NCBI RefSeq assembly: GCF_036010485.1
Contig: NZ_CP108568.1
Location: 2,564,001-2,628,000, forward strand
Direction: 5' to 3'
DNA from: Streptomyces sp. NBC_01198
GTDB lineage: Bacteria; Actinomycetota; Actinomycetes; Streptomycetales; Streptomycetaceae
Length of the DNA: 64,000 bases
Shown: piece by piece, positions 16,233 to 24,564 of the stretch
How the letters are laid out: every line of letters starts with the position of its first letter
How positions within the stretch are numbered: the first letter of the stretch is position 1
Notes under the pieces: model-generated
What the model was told of the DNA's origin: nothing
Database searches by the model: none
What the model saw: only the letters and a program-made list of their open reading frames with translations
Made by a program: the position numbers and the translations under genes

Positions 16233-18617
16233 TCACCCGCCCGCCGTCAACTCCCGCTCGATCCTCGCCCGAACGGCCCGCGCCCGGGGGTCGATGTACG
16301 GCGTGAGCAGATCCAGCGCCTGCGCCCAATGGGTGCGAGCCTCGCCGGGGTCGGTGGGGAGGACGGCGGTTGCGAGGTGGTCGAGCTCGACCGCGTGCTC
16401 CCAGCCGTCACCGAGTTCGGCGTGCACGGCGGCGGCCCGCCGGTGGAAGTCGACGGCCTCGGCAGGGCGGTCGAACGCCGCGTACGTCAGCCCGGCCCCG
16501 CGCCAGGCCAGCGCCTCACGGCTGCGGTCGCCGAGGCGGCGGTGCAGCATCGCTGAACGCTGGTACGCCGCAAGGGCGTCGCCGTAGGCGGTGGTGGCGC
16601 GGTGGGCGTCGCCGAGGGTCAACAACCAATACGCTTCCAACGTGTGGTTGCGCAGGTTGAGCGCGATGTCCAACGCCCCCTGAGCCGACCGCAGGGCCGC
16701 GTCGGTCTGCCCGGACTCCAGCTGGATCGACGCCGACAGGCGCAGTGCGTTGCCCAGGCCCGGCTGGTCGCCCGCGGACCGCTGGATCTCCATCGCCTGT
16801 TCGAGGGCGGCCGACGCCTCGGGCAGCCGTCCCGCCTTGTGGCCCGCGGTCGCCACGTTGGCGAACACGGCTGCGGCCAGGCCGCGGTCGCCCAGCTCGT
16901 GGAGGATCGATCCGGCCAGGCTGAAATGGTCTTCGGCCAGGCCGAGTTGCCGCCTGCGCAGGTGGATCAGGCCGACGGTGTTCAGCACGCGGGCCTCGCT
17001 GAACCGCCCGCCTGTCCGGCGCGCGACATCCAGCGCGCGGCTCAGGCATTCCAGACCCTCCTCGAAGCGGTTCGCCTCCCGGTAGACCATTCCGAGACAG
17101 GTGAGCAGGCGGAGTTGTGCGTCCGCGTCCTCGGACCGTTCCGCGGCCTCCAGCCCCAGGTGGCCGCTGTCCAGCCAGTCGGTCCGGGCGGCCGACGGCG
17201 ACATGGCCCGCCACGCCGCCTCCGCCATGCACGACGCATGCTGATCGAGTCCCGCGGTAACCGCCGCGCGGACCAGAGCGGGCAGCGTCGGATGCTCGCG
17301 CTCTGCCCAGTCGACGGCGGCGTTGTAGTCCGCGAAGACCAGCGGCTCCACGGCGGTGACCGGTTCGGGCAGTGACAGGCGGAGCTCGCGTGGCTTGATC
17401 CAGCCCTGGGCGGCGGCAGCCGTCCCCAGATACCAGTCCAGGACCCGCCGCAGGGCCCCGTCCCGTTGCCCGGGAGGCTCTTCGGTCTGTGCCTGCTCGG
17501 TGGCATACGCCCGCAGCAGGTCGTGAAACTGATACCGGTCCGGTGCGGTCTGCTCCACCAGATGCGCGCCGACCAGGTCGTCCAGTAACTGCCGTGCACG
17601 GCTGATCGTCAGGTCCGCCAGCGCGGCCGCCGGGTGCAGCCCGAACTCGGCCCCCGGATGCAGGCCGAGCAGCCGGAACAGCCTGGCGGCGGGCGCGGAC
17701 AGCGCCCGATACGACCAGGCGAAGACCGTACGCACCGCGTCCGCCTCGTCCTCGCTGCCCGTGCTCAGCGCGTCCCACAGTGCCGACTCGTCCCGTAGTT
17801 CGGCTATCAGCTCCTCAAGGCACATGTGCGGGTGGCTGGCCGCGCGTTCGGCCGCTATCCGCAAGGCCAAAGGCAAGCGGGCGCAGAGGCGGGCCAATTC
17901 GATGAGCCGCTCCGGAGCGTCGCCCACCCGATACCCGCTGGTGACCGCCTGCAGCAATGCCACGGCCTCCGCCTCGGGGAGCGTCCCGAGCGTCACTCGT
18001 CGTGCGCCATCCCGTACCGCCAGCCCTGACAGGCGACTGCGGCTGGTCACCAGCACGAGACTGTCCCCGCCGCCGGGCAGCAAAGGCCGCACCTGCCCCG
18101 CACTGGCTGCGTTGTCCAGCAGCACCAGCACCCGCCGCTCGGCGAGCAGCGACCGATACATGGCGGCAGCGGCGTCCACATCCCCCGGCAGTTCGGCGGC
18201 GGGCACGCCCAGTGCGCGCAGGAAGCCGCGTAACGCCTGCTCGGCGGTGACCGGCTCTCCCGGGTCGTAGCCCCGCAGGTTCACGAACAACTGGCCTTCA
18301 GGGAATCGGTCCTTGACCTGGTGCGCCCAGTGCAGCGCGAGCGACGTCTTGCCGCCGCCCGCCGTCCCGGCGAGCACATGTACCGACACGACGACCTGAC
18401 CGCCGTCCCGGCCGGTCAGTACCGCGTCCAACTGGCCGAGTTCGTCGGTGCGGTTGACGAAGCCGTGGACGTCGGCCGGCAGTTGCCGAGGGGTCGGATG
18501 CCCGCGCTCGGGAGCTCCGCGGTGGAAGTGGATGTCCCCGGTCACGTTCCCGGCTTGCACCACATCCCTGGACGACCCCGACAGATCGTTCCGTGACTCG
18601 TCCACGCCGCCCGCCAT
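16233..18617 (-). CDS. NB-ARC/TPR STAND protein (NLR-like) with an N-terminal RHIM-like motif
   Basis: A 794-aa signal-transducing NTPase. Walker A is GTAGGGKT at 84-91, Walker B RVLVLLDNA at 162-170, then LVTSRSRL and a winged-helix region to about 370. From about 385 to 794 are TPR repeats (EARVLNTVGLIHLRRRQLG, REALAWRGAGLTYAAFDRPAEA). It has no N-terminal DNA-binding domain, unlike SARP/AfsR proteins. Residues 18-32 instead carry a short motif, DVVQAGNVTGDIHFH, whose VQAG core resembles RHIM-type amyloid signalling motifs seen at the N-termini of some bacterial NLR proteins. It follows the DUF6879-like gene by 5 bp. Confidence 0.85.
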   Translation of the reverse strand: MAGGVDESRNDLSGSSRDVVQAGNVTGDIHFHRGAPERGHPTPRQLPADVHGFVNRTDELGQLDAVLTGRDGGQVVVSVHVLAGTAGGGKTSLALHWAHQVKDRFPEGQLFVNLRGYDPGEPVTAEQALRGFLRALGVPAAELPGDVDAAAAMYRSLLAERRVLVLLDNAASAGQVRPLLPGGGDSLVLVTSRSRLSGLAVRDGARRVTLGTLPEAEAVALLQAVTSGYRVGDAPERLIELARLCARLPLALRIAAERAASHPHMCLEELIAELRDESALWDALSTGSEDEADAVRTVFAWSYRALSAPAARLFRLLGLHPGAEFGLHPAAALADLTISRARQLLDDLVGAHLVEQTAPDRYQFHDLLRAYATEQAQTEEPPGQRDGALRRVLDWYLGTAAAAQGWIKPRELRLSLPEPVTAVEPLVFADYNAAVDWAEREHPTLPALVRAAVTAGLDQHASCMAEAAWRAMSPSAARTDWLDSGHLGLEAAERSEDADAQLRLLTCLGMVYREANRFEEGLECLSRALDVARRTGGRFSEARVLNTVGLIHLRRRQLGLAEDHFSLAGSILHELGDRGLAAAVFANVATAGHKAGRLPEASAALEQAMEIQRSAGDQPGLGNALRLSASIQLESGQTDAALRSAQGALDIALNLRNHTLEAYWLLTLGDAHRATTAYGDALAAYQRSAMLHRRLGDRSREALAWRGAGLTYAAFDRPAEAVDFHRRAAAVHAELGDGWEHAVELDHLATAVLPTDPGEARTHWAQALDLLTPYIDPRARAVRARIERELTAGG

Positions 18618-18622
18618 CGTGG

Positions 18623-19246
18623 TCAGGCCGCGGGAGGCGGCGGAAGGGGGGCCACCACCCGGTCGAAGTACGACAGGACGTCCTCGGCCTGCGCGTAGGC
18701 GTCACGGATATACGCGTCCCACGGCCCGACCACGTCAGGATCGGTCCAGCGGGTCGCACCGGACGGGGCCCCGGCCTCGGAATACAGCACCTGGTAGAGC
18801 GTGCGGCCGCCCAGCACGACCATCTCCGGGAGCCGGCCCTGTTCCTCCGCCGCGGACACGGCATCGGCGAGGAGGACGCGAGTGGGGTTCCCGACCTCCG
18901 CACGCATCCGGAGCCAGTACAACTCCCATTGCACGTAGGGCGTCAGGGGTTCCTCGACCACGCGCAGCCGACGAAACGGCGAGCGGTGCCGTGTGTCGGT
19001 CGACGCGATCTGCCGCGAGGCATCCCGCAGTGCCTCGAACTGGCGCAGGACCTCCGGCCAGTCCCCTTGCCTGAGTGCTTCGCGGCTCGGGCTGGCCAAC
19101 TCCTCGAAGTGCTGGCGCCGTTCGAGCTTCCACGACTCGCTGTCGCGGAGCGCCGCGCGACGGGTGCGGAAGTCCCGTCCATATTCCTCGTGCCTGAGTG
19201 GTTCGCCCTGGTCCGCCGGGAGCAACGGCACGCGAAGATCAAGCAT
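18623..19246 (-). CDS. DUF6879-like protein
   Basis: About 207 aa from the ATG at 19246, which overlaps the stop of the preceding small gene; a GTG at 19270 would add eight residues. The C-terminal half (RLRVVEEPLTPYVQWELYWLRMRAEVGNPTRVL, then LPEMVVLGGRTLYQVLYSEAG) resembles the DUF6879 family, whose function is unknown. The family assignment is from memory of its pattern. It sits between a small 89-aa protein and the NLR-like protein in a tight three-gene unit, so it may be the partner or effector of the STAND protein (inference). No membrane segment or catalytic motif is visible. Confidence 0.65.
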   Translation of the reverse strand: MLDLRVPLLPADQGEPLRHEEYGRDFRTRRAALRDSESWKLERRQHFEELASPSREALRQGDWPEVLRQFEALRDASRQIASTDTRHRSPFRRLRVVEEPLTPYVQWELYWLRMRAEVGNPTRVLLADAVSAAEEQGRLPEMVVLGGRTLYQVLYSEAGAPSGATRWTDPDVVGPWDAYIRDAYAQAEDVLSYFDRVVAPLPPPPAA

Positions 19247-19508
19247 CAGGGATGTCCACTCTTGCCGCACTCAGCATGTTGCCCGGGATCACGACCAGCC
19301 GCTCATCCGTTCCCAGCGTCACGCCGTCGGGCAGGTGGGGCGCATAGGCCGTGGTCAGATCCCGGCCGATCACCGCGATGTCGCCGTTGTCCAGTTGCCA
19401 GATGTCGGGGCAGTCGTCGTCGCCCTGTGAATTCCCCAGCTCCGCAGCCGATTTGCCCAGTCGCCGCACGAATAACGCCGACGGGTCGGCCTCCCACGAG
19501 CGAGCCAT
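19239..19508 (-). CDS. small hypothetical protein
   Basis: An 89-aa protein (MARSWEADPSALFVRRLGKS) with an acidic middle (GDDDCPDIWQLDNGDIAVIGRD). It is the first gene of the unit with the DUF6879-like and NLR-like genes and overlaps the next gene by 8 bp. Small proteins of this appearance commonly accompany DUF6879 genes in Streptomyces. I recognise no function. Confidence 0.7.
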   Translation of the reverse strand: MARSWEADPSALFVRRLGKSAAELGNSQGDDDCPDIWQLDNGDIAVIGRDLTTAYAPHLPDGVTLGTDERLVVIPGNMLSAARVDIPDA

Positions 19509-19624
19509 GACTGCCTCCCAGCAACCCCGATGTCACAGACTGTGCTCGTTGATGTTACCTGGAGTGGTGGTCCGGGTGCGGGGCGGAATCGGCCATTGCT
19601 GTGCCGGAGCTGGAGGGGCGGAGG

Positions 19625-20854
19625 TCAGGGGAGCTGGCTGAGGCGGCAGTCGATCTCGGCGCGGACGGCGTCGGCGCGGGGGTCGGTGAAGGGGGTCAGG
19701 CAGGCGCGGGCCTGGGTCACGTGGGTGCGGGCGGATGCGGGATCCGTGGGGACCAGGGCGGTTGCCAGGTGGGTGAGGTCGAGCGCGTGCTCCCACGCGT
19801 CGCCCAGTTCCGCGTGGACGGTGGCGGCTCGGCGGTGGAAGGCCGCCGCCTCGGCCGGGCGGTCGAGGGCCGCGTACGTCAGTCCCGCCCCGCGCCACGC
19901 CAGTGCCTCGCGGCTGCGGTCGCCCAGGCGGCGGTGCAATGGCGCCGAGCGCTGGTACGAGATCAACGCGTCGCCGTACGCAGCCGTGGCGCGCTGGACG
20001 TCGCCGAGGGGCAGCAGCCAGTACGCCTCCAGCGTGCGGTCACGCAGGGCCGTTGCGATCGTCAGTGCCTCACGGGCGGCCGCGTACGCCTCGTCGGGCT
20101 CCCCGCACTCGTTGTGCAGAGCGGCGACGATACGCAGGACATTGCCCTCGCCCCGCCGGTTGCCCAGAGCACGGTGGGCGGCGAGTGCCTGCCGCACGGC
20201 GTCCCGCGCATCAGCAGCCGGGCCCGCGCTGAAACGCGTCGAGGCCAGATTGGACAGCACGACCGCCGCCCAGTGCTCCTCGCCCAGTTCACGGAATGTA
20301 CTCAGCGCCGACTCGAAGCACGCGGCCGCGCTGTCCAGGCGGCGGGCGCGGAGGTGGAGGAGGCCGATGAGGTTGAGCGCGTGGGCCTCGTCCGGGGCGT
20401 TGTCCGTGGCGCGGCAGAGTTCGAGGGCGCGGGCGAGGGTACGGAGGCCGTCGTCCAGCCGGTTCGCGGCCCGGTAGGCCGTGCCGAGGCTTATCAGCAG
20501 GCGGATCTGCCCGGTCGTGTCCCCTTCCCGTTCGGCTGCCGCCAGGCCCGCCCGGCCGACTTCCAGCCAGTCCGCGTCGGCGGCTGTCGAGGGCCAGGCG
20601 TGCCATGTCGTTTCGGCCAACTGCCAGGCCATCCGGTCGAGTCCGGCGGACGCGGCGGCCCGGACCAGGACGCCGAGGGTGGGCTGTTCGCGTTCGGCCC
20701 AGTCGACCGCCGCGTCGTAGTCGGGGAAGGCGGGCACGGGCGCCCCGTTGAGGGGCAGGCGTTGTTCGGCGGGTGCGAGCCAGGCTCTGGCCGCGTCGGC
20801 GGTGTGCAGGTAGTGCTCAAGGCGGCGGCGCAGAGCCGTGGTGTCCTCGGGCAT
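19625..20854 (-). CDS. TPR protein, paralogue of the NLR-like protein without the NTPase module
   Basis: A 409-aa protein made almost wholly of TPR repeats. It aligns end to end with about residues 385-794 of the NLR-like protein 3.4 kb away: LRRRLEHYLHTADAARAWL matches LRRVLDWYLGTAAAAQGWI, and REALAWRGAGLTYAALDRPAEA is nearly identical. No P-loop or N-terminal motif precedes it. The ATG at 20854 overlaps the stop of the ATP-binding gene (ATGA), so the two proteins are co-translated. It may be a peptide- or partner-sensing module; whether it arose by loss of the NTPase or by duplication of the repeat region is open. Confidence 0.8.
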   Translation of the reverse strand: MPEDTTALRRRLEHYLHTADAARAWLAPAEQRLPLNGAPVPAFPDYDAAVDWAEREQPTLGVLVRAAASAGLDRMAWQLAETTWHAWPSTAADADWLEVGRAGLAAAEREGDTTGQIRLLISLGTAYRAANRLDDGLRTLARALELCRATDNAPDEAHALNLIGLLHLRARRLDSAAACFESALSTFRELGEEHWAAVVLSNLASTRFSAGPAADARDAVRQALAAHRALGNRRGEGNVLRIVAALHNECGEPDEAYAAAREALTIATALRDRTLEAYWLLPLGDVQRATAAYGDALISYQRSAPLHRRLGDRSREALAWRGAGLTYAALDRPAEAAAFHRRAATVHAELGDAWEHALDLTHLATALVPTDPASARTHVTQARACLTPFTDPRADAVRAEIDCRLSQLP

Positions 20855-21321
20855 CACGCGCCGCCTCCGTCCGCGGCGGCGGGCAGGTCGAGTTCGGCGC
20901 GGACGGTCTTGCCGACCGGGAAGCGGTCGAGCACCGACCACCGGTCGGCCACCGCCTCGACCAGCAGCAGCCCGCGCCCGGACTCGGCGAGCGACCCGGG
21001 TGGTGCCAGGTCGCCGGGACCCGGCGGCCGGCGTTCGGTACGGGTGTCGGAGAGCTCGATCCGCAGCGTGGTCCGGCTGATCGCCAGCCGCAGCTCGAAG
21101 TCCCGCCCGGAGACGCAGCCGTGCGTCACCGCGTTCGCGGCCAGCTCGGCCACTACGGTCTCGGCCGCCTCGAAGACGTCGGAGCCGTACGCGATTCCCC
21201 ACGTGCTCAGCTGGTGCAGCGCCAAGTGCCGTGCGAGCCGGGCACCACGCCGCGTGGAGCTGAACTGCTGGCTGAACTCACCTTCCGTACACGGCAGTTG
21301 CTGAATAGCTGGAGTTGTCAT
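20854..21321 (-). CDS. ATP-binding protein of the RsbW/anti-sigma regulatory kinase type
   Basis: A 155-aa GHKL-fold protein from ATG 21321. VVAELAANAVTHG is the N box, IELSDTRTE the G1 region and ESGRGLLLVEAVADRW the G2 region. Such proteins bind ATP and act on anti-sigma antagonists or other partners; Streptomyces has dozens. It is coupled to the TPR gene by an ATGA overlap and is divergent from the Scr1-type regulator and DUF397 gene, the usual company of this family. The shared 157-bp region holds a strong palindrome that may control both sides. Confidence 0.85.
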   Translation of the reverse strand: MTTPAIQQLPCTEGEFSQQFSSTRRGARLARHLALHQLSTWGIAYGSDVFEAAETVVAELAANAVTHGCVSGRDFELRLAISRTTLRIELSDTRTERRPPGPGDLAPPGSLAESGRGLLLVEAVADRWSVLDRFPVGKTVRAELDLPAAADGGGA

Positions 21322-21367
21322 GATGCCCAATGTGGCCTGCGCGAACACCGCCCTGCCAGCACCTCGC

Positions 21368-21392
21368 CATGTACGCTGCGCGAGCGTACATG
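21368..21392. promoter_or_regulatory. 25-bp palindrome between the ATPase/TPR operon and the Scr1 regulator
   Basis: CATGTACGCT and AGCGTACATG are perfect 10-bp inverted arms around GCGCG, 46 bp before the ATPase start and 86 bp before the Scr1-type regulator. The position and symmetry suit an operator of the neighbouring XRE regulator. Confidence 0.6.
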
Positions 21393-21478
21393 CACCAAGG
21401 GTGGACAGTACACATCACCGACCGTAAGCATGTCCCGGTTGGGAGTGACCCCAGGGGCAAGGGCGCGGGAGGTGGCCG

Positions 21479-22345
21479 ATGACGGCCAACGGTGCGGGCG
21501 GCGGCGGCAGCAGCAGCGGTACGAGCGCGGGCGGCGGCGAGCCCGAACCCTCCGACAGCTTGCGGACGTTCGGCGCGTTCGTCCAGGCCTTACGGGAGCA
21601 TGCCGGCTTGAGCCGGGAGGAGTTCGGCCACCTGATCGGCCTCTCGAAGCACACGGTCACCTCTATCGAGGTGGGGCGGCGCATGCCCGACCCGGATTTC
21701 GCTGAGCGGGCTGAGCCGGTGTTGGGCGACACGGGGGCCTTGCGCAATGCCCTCAAGCACGTTGCCCGGCGCCCGGGGCTCGCGACCTGGTTCCGCCAGT
21801 GGGCGAAGAAGGAAGAGACGGCGATCAGCCTGTACACGTACGAGTGTCGCGTCATCCCGGGGCTGCTTCAGACCGAGGCCTACGCGCGGGCGCTGTTCGA
21901 TGAGCGCCTGCCGCCGTTGAGCGATGAGGAGATCGAGAGTCAGTGGGCTGCACGGGCTGAGCGTCAGCAATTCTTGAGCGAACGTCCCAACACCGCCTTT
22001 AGCTTTGTGCTCGATGAGCATCTGTTCCTACGCCGGACGGGCGGCGTAGAGGTGACGCGAGAGCTGATCGACCATGTGCTTGAGGTGAGTCGGCGGAGGA
22101 ACATCGAGAGCCAGGTGCTGCCGCTGGCTACCAGCGTGCACCCCGGGCTAAACGGCCCGATCCAGCTGTTGGAGACGCCTGACAACAGGTGGCTCGCGTA
22201 CGGCGAAGGGCAACAGACCGGGCAGCTCATCCCTGATCCCAAGGTGGTCAGCATCCTCCAGATGCGGTATGCGAAACTGCGCTCGCAGGCCCTCAGCCCC
22301 GAGGAGTCCAAGAGCCTGCTGTTGCGACTGCGAGGAGAGCTATGA
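21479..22345 (+). CDS. Scr1-family XRE regulator (HTH plus DUF5753)
   Basis: A 288-aa regulator. After a Gly/Ser-rich N-terminus, residues about 30-85 are an XRE helix-turn-helix (FVQALREHAGLSREEFGHLIGLSKHTVTSIEVGRRMPD). The rest is a DUF5753-type domain (CRVIPGLLQTEAYARALF, then LATSVHPGLNGPIQLLE and VSILQMRYAKLRSQALSPEES). It binds DNA and partners with the small DUF397 protein whose gene overlaps its end. The ATG follows GGGAGGTGGCCG. The 25-bp palindrome upstream is a likely target. Such Scr1/DUF397/ATPase sets are widespread in Streptomyces and linked to development in some cases. Confidence 0.9.
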   Translation: MTANGAGGGGSSSGTSAGGGEPEPSDSLRTFGAFVQALREHAGLSREEFGHLIGLSKHTVTSIEVGRRMPDPDFAERAEPVLGDTGALRNALKHVARRPGLATWFRQWAKKEETAISLYTYECRVIPGLLQTEAYARALFDERLPPLSDEEIESQWAARAERQQFLSERPNTAFSFVLDEHLFLRRTGGVEVTRELIDHVLEVSRRRNIESQVLPLATSVHPGLNGPIQLLETPDNRWLAYGEGQQTGQLIPDPKVVSILQMRYAKLRSQALSPEESKSLLLRLRGEL

Positions 22346-22587
22346 GCACCGACGAACTGGCCTGGTTCAAGAGCAGCTACAGCAGCGGCCAGGGCGACAA
22401 CTGCATTGAGGTCGCCCTTACTTGGCACAAGTCCAGCCACAGCAGCGGTGATTCCGGCGACTGCGTCGAGGTCGCGACCTGCCCCGAGGTCGTCCACGTC
22501 CGCGACTCCAAGGACAAGGAAGGTCCCCAACTCGCCTTCTCTTCCACCGAGTGGGCCACCTTCATCAGCTTCGCCCGCGCCCTCTGA
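22342..22587 (+). CDS. DUF397 protein with a duplicated core
   Basis: An 81-aa DUF397 protein overlapping the regulator stop by 4 bp. It carries the family motif twice in tandem: WFKSSYSSGQGDNCIEVA (residues 8-25) and WHKSSHSSGDSGDCVEVA (28-45), then the usual VHVRDSKDKEGPQLAFSSTEWATFI tail. DUF397 proteins modulate their cognate Scr1-type regulator. Most have one motif copy, so the doubled N-terminal half is unusual. Confidence 0.9.
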   Translation: MSTDELAWFKSSYSSGQGDNCIEVALTWHKSSHSSGDSGDCVEVATCPEVVHVRDSKDKEGPQLAFSSTEWATFISFARAL

Positions 22588-22646
22588 CGTACCCCCGAAG
22601 CAGCCCACCCCGAGAACTCCTTCGGTCGGAGCACTAGGGTGCGACC

Positions 22647-23168
22647 ATGGCCAGCGCCCGCGTCCACGAACCTGTCCTGCTGGACCCCAGGGGACCGGCG
22701 ATCACAGCGGTCGCGTACACCGTGGGCGCGGTCCTCTTCCTGGGTGCGGGAGGCGCCTCCCTCTATGCCACCGTCCGCACTGCCGCCGACGTCGGGGAGA
22801 CCAGCAGTGGCTGGGTGTGGGCCGGGGCGGGCGTCGCCCTGGTCGCGGCGTTCGTCGCCTGCGTCGGGTTGTCCACCGTCCTCGGCGCCCGCGAGGATCG
22901 GCGGGCCACGCTCCAGCTCGCCGCCCTCGGCGTCGACGCGACCGCGCTGGTTCTGGCGGTCGCCGCCGCCCCGCCGAGCAACGACGAATACGAGCAGGTC
23001 CGGCTCGTGATGCGAATCAGCGGCCCCGGTTTCGAATCGTTCGAGTGCGGCAGTGAAGTCCCGAAGTACCGGTTCGGCAGTGCCACGCAGGGGACGGTGC
23101 TGCCGGCCCGGGTCAATCCGGTCACCCGCGCGTTCACCATCGAGCGACCGCCTGCGCCCCCTCAGTAG
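22647..23168 (+). CDS. hypothetical membrane protein
   Basis: A 173-aa protein with about three hydrophobic segments: AVAYTVGAVLFLGAGGASLYATV (22-44), WVWAGAGVALVAAFVACVGLSTV (56-78) and TLQLAALGVDATALVLAVAAA (90-110). A polar C-terminal domain of about 60 residues follows (GPGFESFECGSEVPKYRFG). No family is recognised. The next gene starts 14 bp after its stop, suggesting a small operon. Confidence 0.65.
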   Translation: MASARVHEPVLLDPRGPAITAVAYTVGAVLFLGAGGASLYATVRTAADVGETSSGWVWAGAGVALVAAFVACVGLSTVLGAREDRRATLQLAALGVDATALVLAVAAAPPSNDEYEQVRLVMRISGPGFESFECGSEVPKYRFGSATQGTVLPARVNPVTRAFTIERPPAPPQ

Positions 23169-23182
23169 CGGAGGAACCGAGA

Positions 23183-23770
23183 GTGCACCGCAGCGAAGAC
23201 CTGTCAGCGGCCGGCTGGCTCACCCGCACCGGGGCCGATCCGATGCGCCTGCTCACGTTAGGGCCCGCAGGGTTCGCGGCGTACGCGAGACTGCGCTTCA
23301 TTCCGGACCCGGACGGGCCGGGGTTGTCCGAGGCGGATGTCGAGCTGCCCGAGGACCACCCGTCGGAGATCGCGCAGGCGCGGGCTGTACTCCGGGGCCT
23401 GGCGGGGCACACTCAGGCGCCCGAGCGGTGCTACTTCTGCGTGTGGGAGGGCTACTCCGGGTCGTTCCTCGACCCGGAACTGCTGGCCAACGGCCCCCTG
23501 CTCGTGCTGCCGCACCGCCGATACGTGCTGTTCGCCGGTGAGTTGGCGGACATCGAGCGGTGGGAGGCGGAGTTCGGCGGCGGGCGGCCGTGCGCACCGC
23601 CGGCGTTCGTGTGGCCGGCGGATCACCGCTGGTGCTTCACCAGCGACGTCGATCCGCACTGGGCGGGAATCGGCGCGAGCGCGGCGGCGATCGAGTCGCT
23701 GACCGCAAGGACCGACGTCGACGTCGTCCCGGCCTCCTCCGACCAGGCCCCGCCCCGCTACGACAGCTGA
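23183..23770 (+). CDS. hypothetical protein
   Basis: A 195-aa soluble protein from a GTG with GGAGGA upstream. It has the pattern LRFIPDPDGPG, CYFCVWEGYSGS, LVLPHRRYVLFAGEL and FVWPADHRWCFTSDVDPHWAGIG. Proteins with these blocks are common and unnamed in Streptomyces. CxxC and several Trp residues are present but no catalytic motif is recognised. It probably shares a transcript with the membrane protein before it. Confidence 0.7.
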   Translation: MHRSEDLSAAGWLTRTGADPMRLLTLGPAGFAAYARLRFIPDPDGPGLSEADVELPEDHPSEIAQARAVLRGLAGHTQAPERCYFCVWEGYSGSFLDPELLANGPLLVLPHRRYVLFAGELADIERWEAEFGGGRPCAPPAFVWPADHRWCFTSDVDPHWAGIGASAAAIESLTARTDVDVVPASSDQAPPRYDS

Positions 23771-23861
23771 GCCCCGTGCGGTCACGCCGCACACCCGTGC
23801 CGTCGGGGCAGGAGAAGACGAGGGCGGGAAGGAGTGGGCCCGCCGGGCGCCGCCCCGGCGG

Positions 23862-24365
23862 TCAGGAGCCGGTCGTACCGTCGGCCAGCTCGCGCAGGAT
23901 GTCGAGGTGGCCGTTGTGGCGGGCGGTCTCCTCGATCAGGTGGAGCAGGATCCAGCGCAGATTCATCCGGCGGCCGTCGCGGATGGGGCGCTTGGCGAGC
24001 TCGTCGAGGGAGTGCGCGGCCACCAGCTCGCGGTGCCGGGCGTTCTGGGTCTCGTAGTCGGCGAGCAGCTCGGCCAGCGGGATGTCGACGGCCATGGTCA
24101 TCTCGCGGTCGGGGTCCTCGTCGGTCCAGGGGCCCTGGTCCTCGCCGCCGAGGAAGATGACGTCGAACCACCAGGCCTCCACCCAGCGCAGGTGGCTGAT
24201 CAGGCCGCACAGGGTCATCAGCGGGGACCCTGGGAGCGGGGCTCCGCGGGCGTCCTCTGCGGAGACGCCGTCGCACTTCATGCGGGCGGTGTCACGGACG
24301 TAGTCGAGGAAGGTGACGAGGGAGGCGCGCTCGTCGCCGGTGGCCGGCACATCGGTTCTGGTCAT
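23862..24365 (-). CDS. DinB family protein (DUF664)
   Basis: A 167-aa four-helix-bundle protein. LCGLISHLRWVEAWWFDVIFLG and NLRWILLHLIEETARHNGHLDILREL give the histidines that bind a metal in DinB/DUF664 proteins. The family includes thiol transferases acting with mycothiol or bacillithiol, but individual substrates are rarely known. It starts at the ATG at 24365; longer frames upstream lack similarity. It is divergent from the HxlR regulator across 199 bp, which might control it. Confidence 0.88.
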   Translation of the reverse strand: MTRTDVPATGDERASLVTFLDYVRDTARMKCDGVSAEDARGAPLPGSPLMTLCGLISHLRWVEAWWFDVIFLGGEDQGPWTDEDPDREMTMAVDIPLAELLADYETQNARHRELVAAHSLDELAKRPIRDGRRMNLRWILLHLIEETARHNGHLDILRELADGTTGS

Positions 24366-24564
24366 GAGGACGCATCGTCTTCGATCGGGCCGCCCGTTGT
24401 CGACCGCATTACCGGCCGGCGCCGGGGGTGGCGGCGAGCCTAGACCGGCCCGCACACCAGGGCGGCAGGCCTCGGCCCGCGACTCCTGAAAAGCCAGCGG
24501 TTAGTCTTGAGGAAGAAGCTCCTCTCGATTCGCAGGCTCTTCTCGACCGCGGGAGTTGATCTCC

